Assembly: GCA_963521185.1 (NCBI GenBank) | Contig: CAUQTV010000001.1 | Location: forward strand, 829,641 to 893,640 | Source: Enterobacter_D sp963521185 | GTDB taxonomy: Bacteria > Pseudomonadota > Gammaproteobacteria > Enterobacterales > Enterobacteriaceae | DNA length: 64,000 nt | Direction of reading: 5' to 3' | Shown: one piece after another, positions 26,064 through 34,812 of the stretch | How the letters are laid out: the number at the start of each line of letters is the position of its first letter | How positions within the stretch are numbered: position 1 is the stretch's first letter | The notes under the pieces: model-generated | Told to the model about the DNA's origin: nothing | Databases searched by the model: none | What the model saw: the letters and a program-made list of their open reading frames with translations, nothing else | Translations under genes and position numbers: made by a program

Positions 26064-27401
26064 ATGTCATCAATAAACTCTGCGCCCATTGAGCGTAAAG
26101 CGTCTCGCAAAGACGTGCTGGCCGTTGTGCTCGGTGCAGCCGTTGAATTTTTCGATTTCAGCGCCTACGCCACGTTTGCTGTGATGATCGGTCATGCATT
26201 TTTCCCGTCAGACAATCCCTTTACCAGCCTGTTATTATCGGTGTCGGTTTTTGGCATTGGATTTATTGTGCGACCGCTCGGTGCCATATTTATTGGCAGC
26301 TATGCCGACCGCGCAGGCCGAAAACCGGCGATGCTATTAACCATGCTCTTTATGACCATCGGCACCGGCGGGCTGGTCTTTTTACCCGGATATGAAACCA
26401 TTGGCATGGCCGCGCCAGTTTTACTGGTGATAGTACGCATGTTACAGGGGCTGGCATGGGGAGGCGAAGCCGGGCCGGCGACCACTTTTATCATGGAAGC
26501 CGCACCTGAGGGCAAGCGCGCTTTTTATGCCAGCTGGCAGATTGTCGCGCAGGGGCTGGCCGGGATCTCAGCGGGGGTCATTGGCTATTCGCTCACGTTG
26601 TTGTTATCACCGGAGCAGCTCGCCGCCTGGGGCTGGCGTATTCCCTTCGCGTTTGGGCTGATCATACTGCCGATTGCCCTCTACCTGCGCCGCAATTTGC
26701 GCGAGACCTTCCAGTCTGATGAACCGGCCACCAGCAAAACGACCGGCGGCCTGTTGCGCGACGTTTTCAAAAACTACCGAGGTCTGATCCTCATCGGCAT
26801 TTTTATTCTGTCCGGCAGCACCATCACGCAGTATTTCCTCAACTACATGACAACCTACGCTCTTAACGAACTGGAATTCGCTCAGGGCAGCGCAATGGCC
26901 TCCACGATTTTGATTGGCGTCTGCGTGGTGGTGTTTTCACTGGTTGGCGGCTGGATGGCTGATCGCTATGGCCGCAAAATGACCATTATCGCACCGCGCC
27001 TGATCCTGCTGGTATTGCTGCTGCCGGGGCTGGAAATCATTAACACCTGGCGCAGTGAAATGGTGTTCTACAGCGTGATCACCGTCTTTGCCGCGCTCCA
27101 GTGCATCAGCGGATCTGGCGTGTTAGTAGTGCTGTGTGAAAACTTCCCGAAATACATCCGCTCCACCGGCTTTTCCATTGCCTTCGCCTTCGGCATCACG
27201 CTGTTTGGCGGCACCGCGCAAATTGTCTTCTCCTGGCTGATTAACGTCACCGGCGATCCAGTTTCACCGGGCTATTACCTGATTGCGGCCAACATCCTGT
27301 GTCTGACTGCCACGGTCGTTTTAAAAGAGCGTAAACCCCATCGTTCCCCACAGCCAGGCAAAGGCCTGAAACGCGCTCAGAACATCAATAATGTGTCATA
27401 A
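26064..27401 (+). CDS. MFS transporter, metabolite:H+ symporter type
   Basis: 445 residues with 12 predicted membrane helices. The family loop between helices 2 and 3 is seen in SYADRAGRKPAMLL, repeated in the second half as WMADRYGRKMTII. The N-terminal EFFDFSAYATFA and RPLGAIFIGSYAD place it in the MHS branch (ShiA, ProP, citrate types). Coupled to the amidase downstream: its stop overlaps the ribosome site of that gene. It probably imports the amidase substrate; substrate unknown. Confidence 0.9.
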   Translation: MSSINSAPIERKASRKDVLAVVLGAAVEFFDFSAYATFAVMIGHAFFPSDNPFTSLLLSVSVFGIGFIVRPLGAIFIGSYADRAGRKPAMLLTMLFMTIGTGGLVFLPGYETIGMAAPVLLVIVRMLQGLAWGGEAGPATTFIMEAAPEGKRAFYASWQIVAQGLAGISAGVIGYSLTLLLSPEQLAAWGWRIPFAFGLIILPIALYLRRNLRETFQSDEPATSKTTGGLLRDVFKNYRGLILIGIFILSGSTITQYFLNYMTTYALNELEFAQGSAMASTILIGVCVVVFSLVGGWMADRYGRKMTIIAPRLILLVLLLPGLEIINTWRSEMVFYSVITVFAALQCISGSGVLVVLCENFPKYIRSTGFSIAFAFGITLFGGTAQIVFSWLINVTGDPVSPGYYLIAANILCLTATVVLKERKPHRSPQPGKGLKRAQNINNVS

Positions 27402-27410
27402 GGAGACGCT

Positions 27411-28883
27411 ATGAAGACGGTAATGAACTGGAATGAGTGGGCGGAGCACGACGCTACCGCGCTGGCGGAGCGTGTCGCGCAGGGGGAAATCAGCCCGTCA
27501 GAACTGGCGATGCAGGTGCAGGCCGCCGTTGCGCTGACGAATCCGCAGATTAACGCGGTGATTGAGCTTTTTGACGACGCCATTCACGCCCCGGAAACCG
27601 ATGGCACCCGCCTTGATGGCCCGTTTCACGGCGTCCCTTTTTTAATGAAAGATCTGGGTCAGAGCGTAAAAAACCGCCTACAGGAGCAGGGTTCAAAATT
27701 TCTGCGCGGGCACCGTCCCACGCAGGATACGTTTTTGACCTCGAAGATGCGCGAAGCCGGGCTGAATATCATCGGGCGCACGGCAACGCCGGAGTTTGGC
27801 GTGTGCGGCTCGGCGGAAAACCCGGATATCTACGTGACCCACAATCCGTGGAACCCGGAATACACCACCTTTGGCTCGTCGGCGGGAGCCTGCGCCTCCG
27901 TTGCGGCGGGCGTGGTGCCTCTGGCGCATGCCACCGACGGCGGCGGATCGATTCGCATCCCGGCCGGATCCCACGGGCTTATCGGGCTGAAAAGCTCCCG
28001 TGGCGTGCTTTCCATTGCGCCAGCGCTGTCGGATATCACCGGTTTTGTCTCGACTCAGGGTTGCGTGAGCCGTAGCGTGCGCGATACCGCACTGTTTATA
28101 GACAGCTGTCGCGGCGGCGCGCCGGGTGAATTCATGCCCTACTGGAAAAGTGAGCAATCCTGTTGCGAGATGATCGCGCGTGACCCGGCACCGCTGCGTA
28201 TCGCGGTATCGCATGAATGGGGCGATTATCAGGCCGATCCGCACTTTGTGAGCGAACTTGAGCGCACCACGCGATTATTACAGGAGCTGGGGCATCAGGT
28301 GGAATGGGTGACGCCTGAGGTAGACTTTGCCGCCGCGTTTGAGGCGCAGACCACCTGCTACATCAGCAACTTTGCGCAGTTTATTCAGCGCCTGCTGGAG
28401 AAGCACGGCCTGACCGCGCCGCCAGAGGAACTGGTCGAGCCGATTAACATTAAAATCTGGCAAAAAGGCATTGGGATGTCTTACAGCGAGCGCTGGAAAA
28501 TGCAGGAGATGTTCAACACCGTCTCCCGCAACCTGGGACAATTTTTCGAACAGTGGGATATTATCCTCACGCCCACCTTCTCAAAACCGACGCCGCGCAT
28601 GGGCGAGATGAAATACCTGACGCTGAGCGACAACCCCGATGTGCTTAACTGGTTTTACCAGCTGTGGGATATCTTTTCCTATACGCCGCTGGCGAGTCTG
28701 ACGGGCACAGCGGGGATCTCCATTCCACTGGCCTGGCAGCAATCGGGATTACCGCTGGGGATGCACTTCCAGACGCGGCAGGCGAATGATGGCCTGCTGT
28801 TACAACTCGCCGCCCAGCTTGAGCGTGCGTCCGGCGGGCGTTTTATCAAAAACACCCTGCCTCAGGTTCACGTCACCCGCTGA
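27411..28883 (+). CDS. Amidase (amidase signature family)
   Basis: 490-residue cytosolic amide hydrolase with the Ser-cisSer-Lys triad: Lys in GVPFLMKDLG, the Ser pair in FGSSAGACASVAAG and GGGSIRIPAGSHGLIGLKSS. Resembles the 6-aminohexanoate-cyclic-dimer-hydrolase/aryl-acylamidase branch rather than GatA (no gatB or gatC nearby). Nine bases after the MFS gene with AAGGAG, so one operon for uptake and hydrolysis of an amide. Product would be a carboxylic acid and ammonia or an amine. Confidence 0.9.
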   Translation: MKTVMNWNEWAEHDATALAERVAQGEISPSELAMQVQAAVALTNPQINAVIELFDDAIHAPETDGTRLDGPFHGVPFLMKDLGQSVKNRLQEQGSKFLRGHRPTQDTFLTSKMREAGLNIIGRTATPEFGVCGSAENPDIYVTHNPWNPEYTTFGSSAGACASVAAGVVPLAHATDGGGSIRIPAGSHGLIGLKSSRGVLSIAPALSDITGFVSTQGCVSRSVRDTALFIDSCRGGAPGEFMPYWKSEQSCCEMIARDPAPLRIAVSHEWGDYQADPHFVSELERTTRLLQELGHQVEWVTPEVDFAAAFEAQTTCYISNFAQFIQRLLEKHGLTAPPEELVEPINIKIWQKGIGMSYSERWKMQEMFNTVSRNLGQFFEQWDIILTPTFSKPTPRMGEMKYLTLSDNPDVLNWFYQLWDIFSYTPLASLTGTAGISIPLAWQQSGLPLGMHFQTRQANDGLLLQLAAQLERASGGRFIKNTLPQVHVTR

Positions 28884-28893
28884 AGAGAACAAA

Positions 28894-28920
28894 CACAAGG
28901 CTGCGAAAGGCAGCCTTGTG
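28894..28920. terminator. Terminator hairpin between convergent amidase and dehydrogenase genes
   Basis: Perfect 11-bp stem CACAAGGCTGC / GCAGCCTTGTG with a 5-nt loop. The better T-rich flank (TTTGTTCTCTTC) is on the minus strand; it probably serves both directions. Confidence 0.78.
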
Positions 28921-28923
28921 GGT

Positions 28924-30222
28924 TCACTTCGCGCTGATGCGCCAGATAGCGTTGCCGGCATCGTCGGCAATCAATACGCCGCCCTGCTTGTCCATCGCCA
29001 GTCCGACGGGCAGACCGCGCACCTGCTTGTTGTCATCGGTCAAAAAGCCGCTCACCACCGGCTGAGGCATGCCGACGGGCTTACCATTCTCAAATTTGAC
29101 CCACATAACCTGATAGCCGTTCAGCGGCTTGCGGTTCCAGCTGCCGTGTTCGCTGACGAACGCACCGCCGCGATACTGCGGCATAGTGTCGCCGGTATAG
29201 AACAGCAGGCCCAGCGGCGCGACGTGGGAACTTAAGGCATAATCCGGTTTGATGGCTTTTTCCACCAGATCCGGACGCGGCGGTTGCACGCGCGCATCCA
29301 CATGCTGACCAAAATAGCTGTAGGGCCAGCCGTAGAAGCCATGCTCCTGCACCGAGGTCATGTAGTCCGGTACCAGATCGGAGCCGATTTCATCACGCTC
29401 ATTCACAATGGCCCAGAGTTTCCCGCTCTGCGGCTCCCATTGCAGGCCGGTGGGATTGCGCAGCCCGCTGGCATAAATACGGCTCGCGCCGCTGGCGGCA
29501 TCCACCTCAAGGATCGCCGCCCGTCGGTACTCCGCGCCGATACCGTTCTCGGTAATATTGCTGTTGGATCCCACACCGACATACAGCTTGCTGCCGTCCG
29601 GGCTTGCCAGCAGTGATTTTGTCCAGTGGTGGTTAATCGGCCCGCCGGGAAGCTCCGTCACCTCCACGCCAGGGGTGCGGATTTCCGTTTGCCCTTCCTG
29701 ATACGGGAATTTCATCAGGCTATCGGCGTTTGCCACCCACAGCGTATTCCCCGTTAACTGAATGCCAAAGGGGGCGTTCAGTTTGTCAATAAACAGGTGT
29801 TTTTCCCATTTACCGCCCACGTTACGCAGCAGAGTGATCCTGTTGCCGCCCTCGCCGCCTTTACCTGACGCCTGTTGTACCACGCCCATGATCAGTTGCT
29901 TCGGTCGCGAGGTCGGTTTCGGGGTGCCGTTCGATTCAGCCACCAGCACGTCGTTATTTGGCAGGACGTAAACCTGGCGGGGGTGCATTAGCTCACCGGC
30001 GATTTTTTCGATCGACAGGCCTGGGGCCACTTTTGGCGTTTCCCCGGTTTTCCAGGCGACGCCTTCCGGGACCTTCATCGGCGGCAGCAGGAAGTTTTGC
30101 GCCTGCGGCAGTTCAGGGTTAGCGCCGATCTGCTTTTGCGGATCGAGCGTGGCCCCGTTATCACAGGCGCTCAGCGCGGCGCTGATGGCCAGCGCTATCC
30201 ATATACGATTAGGGATGTTCAT
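28924..30222 (-). CDS. PQQ-dependent sugar (sorbosone-type) dehydrogenase lipoprotein
   Basis: 432 residues of the glucose/sorbosone dehydrogenase beta-propeller family. The propeller is recognisable from AESNGTPKPTSRPKQ, VGSNSNITENG and FYGWPYSYFGQHVD. Signal peptide with lipobox LSAC gives Cys20; Asp follows at +2, which by the Lol rule retains it in the inner membrane. Translationally coupled to the DUF2231 gene upstream through an ATGA overlap. Substrate unknown; PQQ dependence is inferred from the family. Confidence 0.85.
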   Translation of the reverse strand: MNIPNRIWIALAISAALSACDNGATLDPQKQIGANPELPQAQNFLLPPMKVPEGVAWKTGETPKVAPGLSIEKIAGELMHPRQVYVLPNNDVLVAESNGTPKPTSRPKQLIMGVVQQASGKGGEGGNRITLLRNVGGKWEKHLFIDKLNAPFGIQLTGNTLWVANADSLMKFPYQEGQTEIRTPGVEVTELPGGPINHHWTKSLLASPDGSKLYVGVGSNSNITENGIGAEYRRAAILEVDAASGASRIYASGLRNPTGLQWEPQSGKLWAIVNERDEIGSDLVPDYMTSVQEHGFYGWPYSYFGQHVDARVQPPRPDLVEKAIKPDYALSSHVAPLGLLFYTGDTMPQYRGGAFVSEHGSWNRKPLNGYQVMWVKFENGKPVGMPQPVVSGFLTDDNKQVRGLPVGLAMDKQGGVLIADDAGNAIWRISAK

Positions 30223-30656
30223 TGGACACCTCCTGTCACCGTGCGCTGACGTAGCGCGAGCTGCACGTTCGCCAGCAGCAACAGCAGGACCACCAGCGTC
30301 GACAGGATCACCCCCAGCGGGACCACCGCATACGCATCGCGGCTGTGGATGAAGGCGTTAACAATCGCCAGCAACACCGCCAGCAGATTCAGCCAGAAAT
30401 GCAGTTTCACGGCTGAGCTGTACGGATACGTACGCCCGAACCACACCTGCACGAGGTTAATCAGACGCGGTATAACAGCCATCACCAGTCCTAGGGCAAT
30501 CAGCCAGCTGGCCGCGTCAGTCCACATCACCTGAAACGTCTTCAGGTAAGCGATATCGAAAATCCAGGCGGCGACAAAAAAACCGAGAGGAATGGGATTG
30601 AAGAGTTCATACAGCGCCACGGTAAAGGTCGGACGTTCAGTCGTGCGAGTGCGCAT
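30219..30656 (-). CDS. DUF2231-family inner-membrane protein
   Basis: 145 residues with four predicted membrane helices (around 15-33, 45-62, 80-98, 112-132). I recall DUF2231 proteins as frequent neighbours of sorbosone dehydrogenases, as here, so an electron-transfer or docking role for the dehydrogenase is plausible but unproven. Start ATG 30656 (MRTRTTERP) is chosen over 30782 because CAGGAG lies just upstream. Stop overlaps the next start (ATGA). Confidence 0.8.
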   Translation of the reverse strand: MRTRTTERPTFTVALYELFNPIPLGFFVAAWIFDIAYLKTFQVMWTDAASWLIALGLVMAVIPRLINLVQVWFGRTYPYSSAVKLHFWLNLLAVLLAIVNAFIHSRDAYAVVPLGVILSTLVVLLLLLANVQLALRQRTVTGGVQ

Positions 30657-30844
30657 CTCCTGCTCCTGTTGTCTTCCTGTGTAGTCTGTAAAAGCGTAGT
30701 CAACAAACGTATTGACCACGAACATATTGACCTGGCAAATGAAACGTAACACCCAATAACACCTTTCATTCGAAATACCCACACGCTTTTAACGGGCGAT
30801 AACCTTCTGCGCGCGTCACTGTGATACAGACCACATTTTCACCA

Positions 30845-30858
30845 TGAAACCGGTTGCA
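30845..30858. promoter_or_regulatory. AscG-like operator 1
   Basis: TGAAACCGGTTGCA, one mismatch to the AscG palindrome TGAAACCGGTTTCA as I recall it. 81 bp before the PTS start. Confidence 0.8.
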
Positions 30859-30880
30859 CGTGAATCATTCACTGTTAGCA

Positions 30881-30894
30881 TGAAACCGGTTACA
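30881..30894. promoter_or_regulatory. AscG-like operator 2
   Basis: TGAAACCGGTTACA, centred 36 bp after operator 1, so both lie on nearly the same DNA face. Confidence 0.8.
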
Positions 30895-30938
30895 TGAAAG
30901 GTCGCACACTCAACTACCCATAAAAAAGGTACATAAGA

Positions 30939-32837
30939 ATGGCAGTTATTAGGGATTACAATAAGTTAGCCAGTGACATCCTTCGCGAGGTGGGCGGTGA
31001 AAATAACATCAATAATTTCACCCGTTGCGCTACCCGTTTACGCTTAGTGCTGAACGAAACGCCCGCTCAGGCAAAAAGCCAAATCCAAAAACTGCCCGGC
31101 GTCATTGCCGTGGTGGAAAGCTCCGGTCAGTTCCAGATTGTGATTGGTACGCACGTCGCCGACGTGTTTAACGCCCTTTCCGCCATCGTGGGAGAAACCA
31201 GCACCGGGGCTGCCGGTAAACCGAAAACCCGCTGGCTGGATGCGGTGATCGGCACCATGTCCGCGGTGTTCGCGCCGATTGTTTATATCCTTGCCGCCGC
31301 CGGGATTTTGCAGGGCATGCTGATCGTCGTCGGGCTGATTGACGCCGATCTGAAAACCACCGGCACCTTCGCCATCTTCAACTTTATGTCGTGGACGCCG
31401 TTCGCCTTTCTGCCGGTGTTTATTGCGATTACCGCCGCACGCCACTTCAAATGTAACCCGTTTATCGCCGTGCTCTGCTGCTGTGCGCTGATCAACCCCG
31501 AGTGGTCGGCAATGGCTGGACGCATTGCGGGCGGTGAGACCATCACCTTCCTGTTTATCCCGCTGGCAAAAACGGTCTATACCTCTTCCGTACTGCCGCC
31601 GCTGTTCCTGGTGTGGGCGCTTTCCTGGCTGGAAAAACGCGTCGAGAAGATCCTGCCGCAGGTGGTGAGCGCGCTGTTCACGCCGCTGATCTGTTTTATC
31701 ATTATCGTTCCGCTGACGCTTATCGTGATTGGGCCAATCACCACCTGGGCGGCAATGGGTATCGCTTCCGGGTACAACGCCCTGTTTGCCGCCGCGCCTG
31801 CGGTTGCCGCAGCGGTCATTGGTGGCGTGTGGCAGATCATCGTCATTTTTGGCGTGCACTGGGGCATTACCCCGGTGATCATGGCCAACTTCGACACCCA
31901 GGGTTATGACTCCTTCCAGGCCTACCAGACCATTGCCGTTATCGGCCAGATGGCTGCGGTGTTTGGCGTGTTCCTGAAAAGCCGCAACCGCGAACTGAAA
32001 ACCACCTCGCTCTCCGCAGGCGTGACGGCCATTTTCGGTATTACCGAACCGGCCATTTACGGCGTGACGTTACGCTTCAAAAAGCCGTTCATCTGCGGCT
32101 GCATCGGCGGTGCTATTGGTGCGGTGGTTGCCAGCCTGTTCGGCTCGCTTTACTACGCGTACGCCGCGCTGCCGGGCCTGTTTACGCTGGTGAATGCCAT
32201 CAGCCCGGACGCGCCAATGTCCTTTATCGGTGAGCTGGTCGGGAGCGCAACCTGTATTGTGCTGACCATCGTACTGGTGCAGATTGTCGGCTTTGACGAT
32301 CCGGTAGCCGACGAAACGCTGACTGAAGACGCTGACGCAGCGCCGGTTAATGCAGCCAATGCACCGGTTGCCCCAGCGGCAAAAACCAGCCTGAACCTGA
32401 CCAGCCCCCTTCACGGTGAGATCATTGCGCTGGAAGAGGTGGCTGACGAAGCCTTCTCGCAGAAAGTGCTCGGCGATGGCGTCGCCATTCGTCCCCATGA
32501 GGGCAAAGTCGTCGCCCCGTGCGATGCGCGTGTCGAAACGCTGATTGACTCTAAACATGCTATCGGGCTGTCGTGCGATAACGGCGCAGAGCTGCTGATC
32601 CACGTCGGGCTGAACACCGTCAATCTGAACGGGCAGCATTTCCACCCGCGGGTGAAAGAAGGCGATGTAGTGAAAGCCGGTGACACGCTGCTGGAATTTG
32701 ATAAAGACGCGATTGAACGGGCCGGATATGACCTGACCACGCCGGTGCTGGTGATTAACAGCGATGAGTTCGCCCTGACCCGCCATCAGTCCCAGGGCGT
32801 GATCCGCCAGGACATGCCGCTAATGACCGTCTCCTGA
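30939..32837 (+). CDS. PTS beta-glucoside-type permease, EIIBCA
   Basis: 632-residue BglF-like protein that imports and phosphorylates a beta-glucoside. EIIB at 1-90 with phospho-cysteine Cys30 (NNFTRCATRLR), EIIC with about ten membrane helices at 100-460, a linker rich in Ala/Pro/Asp, and EIIA at about 485-632 with the active histidine in LLIHVGLNTVNLNG. AscF-type homologues usually lack EIIA, so this is a BglF-like fusion under AscG-like control. Two operators precede it. No phospho-beta-glucosidase gene follows, so the hydrolase must lie elsewhere. Confidence 0.93.
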   Translation: MAVIRDYNKLASDILREVGGENNINNFTRCATRLRLVLNETPAQAKSQIQKLPGVIAVVESSGQFQIVIGTHVADVFNALSAIVGETSTGAAGKPKTRWLDAVIGTMSAVFAPIVYILAAAGILQGMLIVVGLIDADLKTTGTFAIFNFMSWTPFAFLPVFIAITAARHFKCNPFIAVLCCCALINPEWSAMAGRIAGGETITFLFIPLAKTVYTSSVLPPLFLVWALSWLEKRVEKILPQVVSALFTPLICFIIIVPLTLIVIGPITTWAAMGIASGYNALFAAAPAVAAAVIGGVWQIIVIFGVHWGITPVIMANFDTQGYDSFQAYQTIAVIGQMAAVFGVFLKSRNRELKTTSLSAGVTAIFGITEPAIYGVTLRFKKPFICGCIGGAIGAVVASLFGSLYYAYAALPGLFTLVNAISPDAPMSFIGELVGSATCIVLTIVLVQIVGFDDPVADETLTEDADAAPVNAANAPVAPAAKTSLNLTSPLHGEIIALEEVADEAFSQKVLGDGVAIRPHEGKVVAPCDARVETLIDSKHAIGLSCDNGAELLIHVGLNTVNLNGQHFHPRVKEGDVVKAGDTLLEFDKDAIERAGYDLTTPVLVINSDEFALTRHQSQGVIRQDMPLMTVS

Positions 32838-32849
32838 TGCGCTAAAACG

Positions 32850-32881
32850 GCGGCAGAGCGGTAAATTCGCTGCTCTGCCGC
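32850..32881 (+). terminator. Hairpin after the PTS gene
   Basis: 10-bp stem GCGGCAGAGC (32850-32859) / GCTCTGCCGC (32872-32881), 12-nt loop, no T run. Possible attenuating terminator before the regulator gene. Confidence 0.5.
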
Positions 32882-33016
32882 ACAGTTTGAGATACACAAT
32901 GCATGGACTATGATGCCGTACGGCATAATGAGCGAACGCACTCATAGAATAAACCTGTGTTTCCCGCAGCTTGCGGCGTACAAAAGGTTAATAAGTCATA
33001 GTCACTGAGGGAGTTT

Positions 33017-34027
33017 ATGGTCACGATACTGGATGTCGCCAGAAAGGCTGGCGTGTCAAAAGCGACGGTTTCCCGTGCGCTTAACGGCAAAGTGGTGGTG
33101 AGCGAAGAGGTCAAAGCCCGCATATTCCAGGCCATCGAAGAGACCGGCTATCGCCCTAACCTGCTGGCACGCAAACTGGCGACCAGCGAATCCAATTCGG
33201 TTGGTCTGGTGATCACCAACGGGTTGTATAACGGTCCGTTCTTTTCAGCCATGATTTACCAGGCCGCGACATGCAGTGAAGATCATCAGCGCCAGCTGGT
33301 GTTAGCCGACGGCAAGCACAGCCGGGATGATGAGCGCAACGCCATCAATTTCCTGCTGCAACTGCGCTGTGAGGCGATCATGATCTATCCCAAGTACCTC
33401 AGCGTCGATGAACTCGATGACCTTATTGACCAGAACAGCGTGCCGATTGTGGTGATTAACCGCGAGCTGAAGCGTAATCGCAACTGCTCAGTGTTTGTGA
33501 ATCACCGGGAATGCAGCATGCGCATGGTCGAGCATCTTCTGCAACAGGGGCACCGCGACATTGCTTTTGTGGCCGGTGTGGAAGGCTCACCGACGGGGGA
33601 CAGTCGTCTTGCGGGGTATTACGCTGCGCTGAAAAATGCCGGCATCACGCCGGACGAACAGCTGATCGTGCGCGGCAGCTGGAGCACCGAAAGCGGCTAT
33701 GAGGCCGGGTGGGCGTTGCTGGATAACGCGCGCCCCATGACCTGCATTCTGGCGGCTAACGACGACATGGCGATTGGCGTGACCAAAGCGATGACCGACA
33801 GAGGATTACAGGTTCCCGCCGATATCTCCGTCGCGGGTTTCGATGACTCGATCATTGGCCGCTACTTCACACCCACGCTCACCACCGTTCATATCCCGAT
33901 GGATGAGATGATCAATGACGCGGTGCAGATATTGCTGTCACCGACCACGGAGAACGACACCTCTCCGCCGCCGCTGCACGAAGGTTCGCTGATTATCCGG
34001 GAGTCTGTGGCAACGCTTACGCGTTAA
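33017..34027 (+). CDS. LacI-family repressor, AscG-like
   Basis: 336 residues, the length of E. coli AscG and similar to it (ADGKHSRDDERNAINFLLQL, LRCEAIMIYPKYLSVDELDD). N-terminal HTH: VTILDVARKAGVSKATVSRA. Periplasmic-binding-type effector domain follows. The two TGAAACCGGTT operators before the PTS gene match the known AscG site, so it most likely represses that gene until a beta-glucoside is present. It may be co-transcribed with the PTS gene across 179 bp; no operator precedes it directly. Confidence 0.9.
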   Translation: MVTILDVARKAGVSKATVSRALNGKVVVSEEVKARIFQAIEETGYRPNLLARKLATSESNSVGLVITNGLYNGPFFSAMIYQAATCSEDHQRQLVLADGKHSRDDERNAINFLLQLRCEAIMIYPKYLSVDELDDLIDQNSVPIVVINRELKRNRNCSVFVNHRECSMRMVEHLLQQGHRDIAFVAGVEGSPTGDSRLAGYYAALKNAGITPDEQLIVRGSWSTESGYEAGWALLDNARPMTCILAANDDMAIGVTKAMTDRGLQVPADISVAGFDDSIIGRYFTPTLTTVHIPMDEMINDAVQILLSPTTENDTSPPPLHEGSLIIRESVATLTR

Positions 34028-34057
34028 AAGAAAAGGCGCTGAGTGAAGACCCGCGCC

Positions 34058-34768
34058 TTAGCGTGCTTTGCGCCCCGCCGCGAAACAGAGCATCGGCAGC
34101 GGCAGCGCCACCAGCAGCAATACCCACAGCAACGCGTAAACCGCGTCCACGCCGTCATTTTGCAAATTGGTATAGAGCTTGACCGGGATCCCCTGCGGGA
34201 AATAAGCAAATATCATCACAATACCAAACTCACCGACGGCCCTGACCCACGCCAGCGCTACCGCCGAGGCCAGCCCCGGTAACGCCATCGGCAGCGCCAG
34301 AAAGCGAAAACGTCGCCAGCCGTCGGCCCCCAGCGTCTGCCCGGCTTCCAGAATGTCGTTGGGCACTGCGGTAAAAGCCGATCGCGCTACCACAATAAAA
34401 TAGGGCAGCGCGCCATAAAGTTGCGCCATCACAAACGCGGCAGGGTTGTTTACCAGCGTCACGCCAAGGCGGGACAGCCACTGCCCGACAACGCCATACG
34501 GCCCCCAGGCCGCGACCAGCAGGATCCCCATCGACAGCGGTGGCGTCAGCAATGGCACCATCACCAACAGCTCCCCGGTCAGACGTCTGCGCCCTTTCGC
34601 CTGCGACAGCCACCAGGCCACCGGCAGCCCAATGGCGATGGTCAGACCCAGCGCCAGAACGCCCAGCCCGAGGGAGACATAAATGGCGTTATCGTCACGC
34701 CAGGCGAGATGAAAATGCCGCCACGGTGTGACGGACAGTAGCGTGATAAAGGGGATGCTGAGCAGCAT
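34058..34768 (-). CDS. ABC transporter permease, molybdate/sulfate type
   Basis: 236 residues from the first ATG, with about five membrane helices and the permease loop that docks the ATPase (ILEAGQTLGADGWRRFRFLALP, EAA-like). Resembles ModB/WtpB/CysU permeases. In-frame codons upstream encode RIAGWLSLPAL, a typical permease N-terminus, but contain no ATG, GTG or TTG before the frame meets the end of the upstream gene. The start is therefore uncertain or the gene is slightly 5'-damaged. It follows the binding-protein gene; no ATP-binding subunit gene follows. Confidence 0.8.
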   Translation of the reverse strand: MLLSIPFITLLSVTPWRHFHLAWRDDNAIYVSLGLGVLALGLTIAIGLPVAWWLSQAKGRRRLTGELLVMVPLLTPPLSMGILLVAAWGPYGVVGQWLSRLGVTLVNNPAAFVMAQLYGALPYFIVVARSAFTAVPNDILEAGQTLGADGWRRFRFLALPMALPGLASAVALAWVRAVGEFGIVMIFAYFPQGIPVKLYTNLQNDGVDAVYALLWVLLLVALPLPMLCFAAGRKAR

Positions 34769-34812
34769 CAGCGCGGGCAGCGACAGCCAGCCCGCGATCC
34801 GACCCGTGCGGT

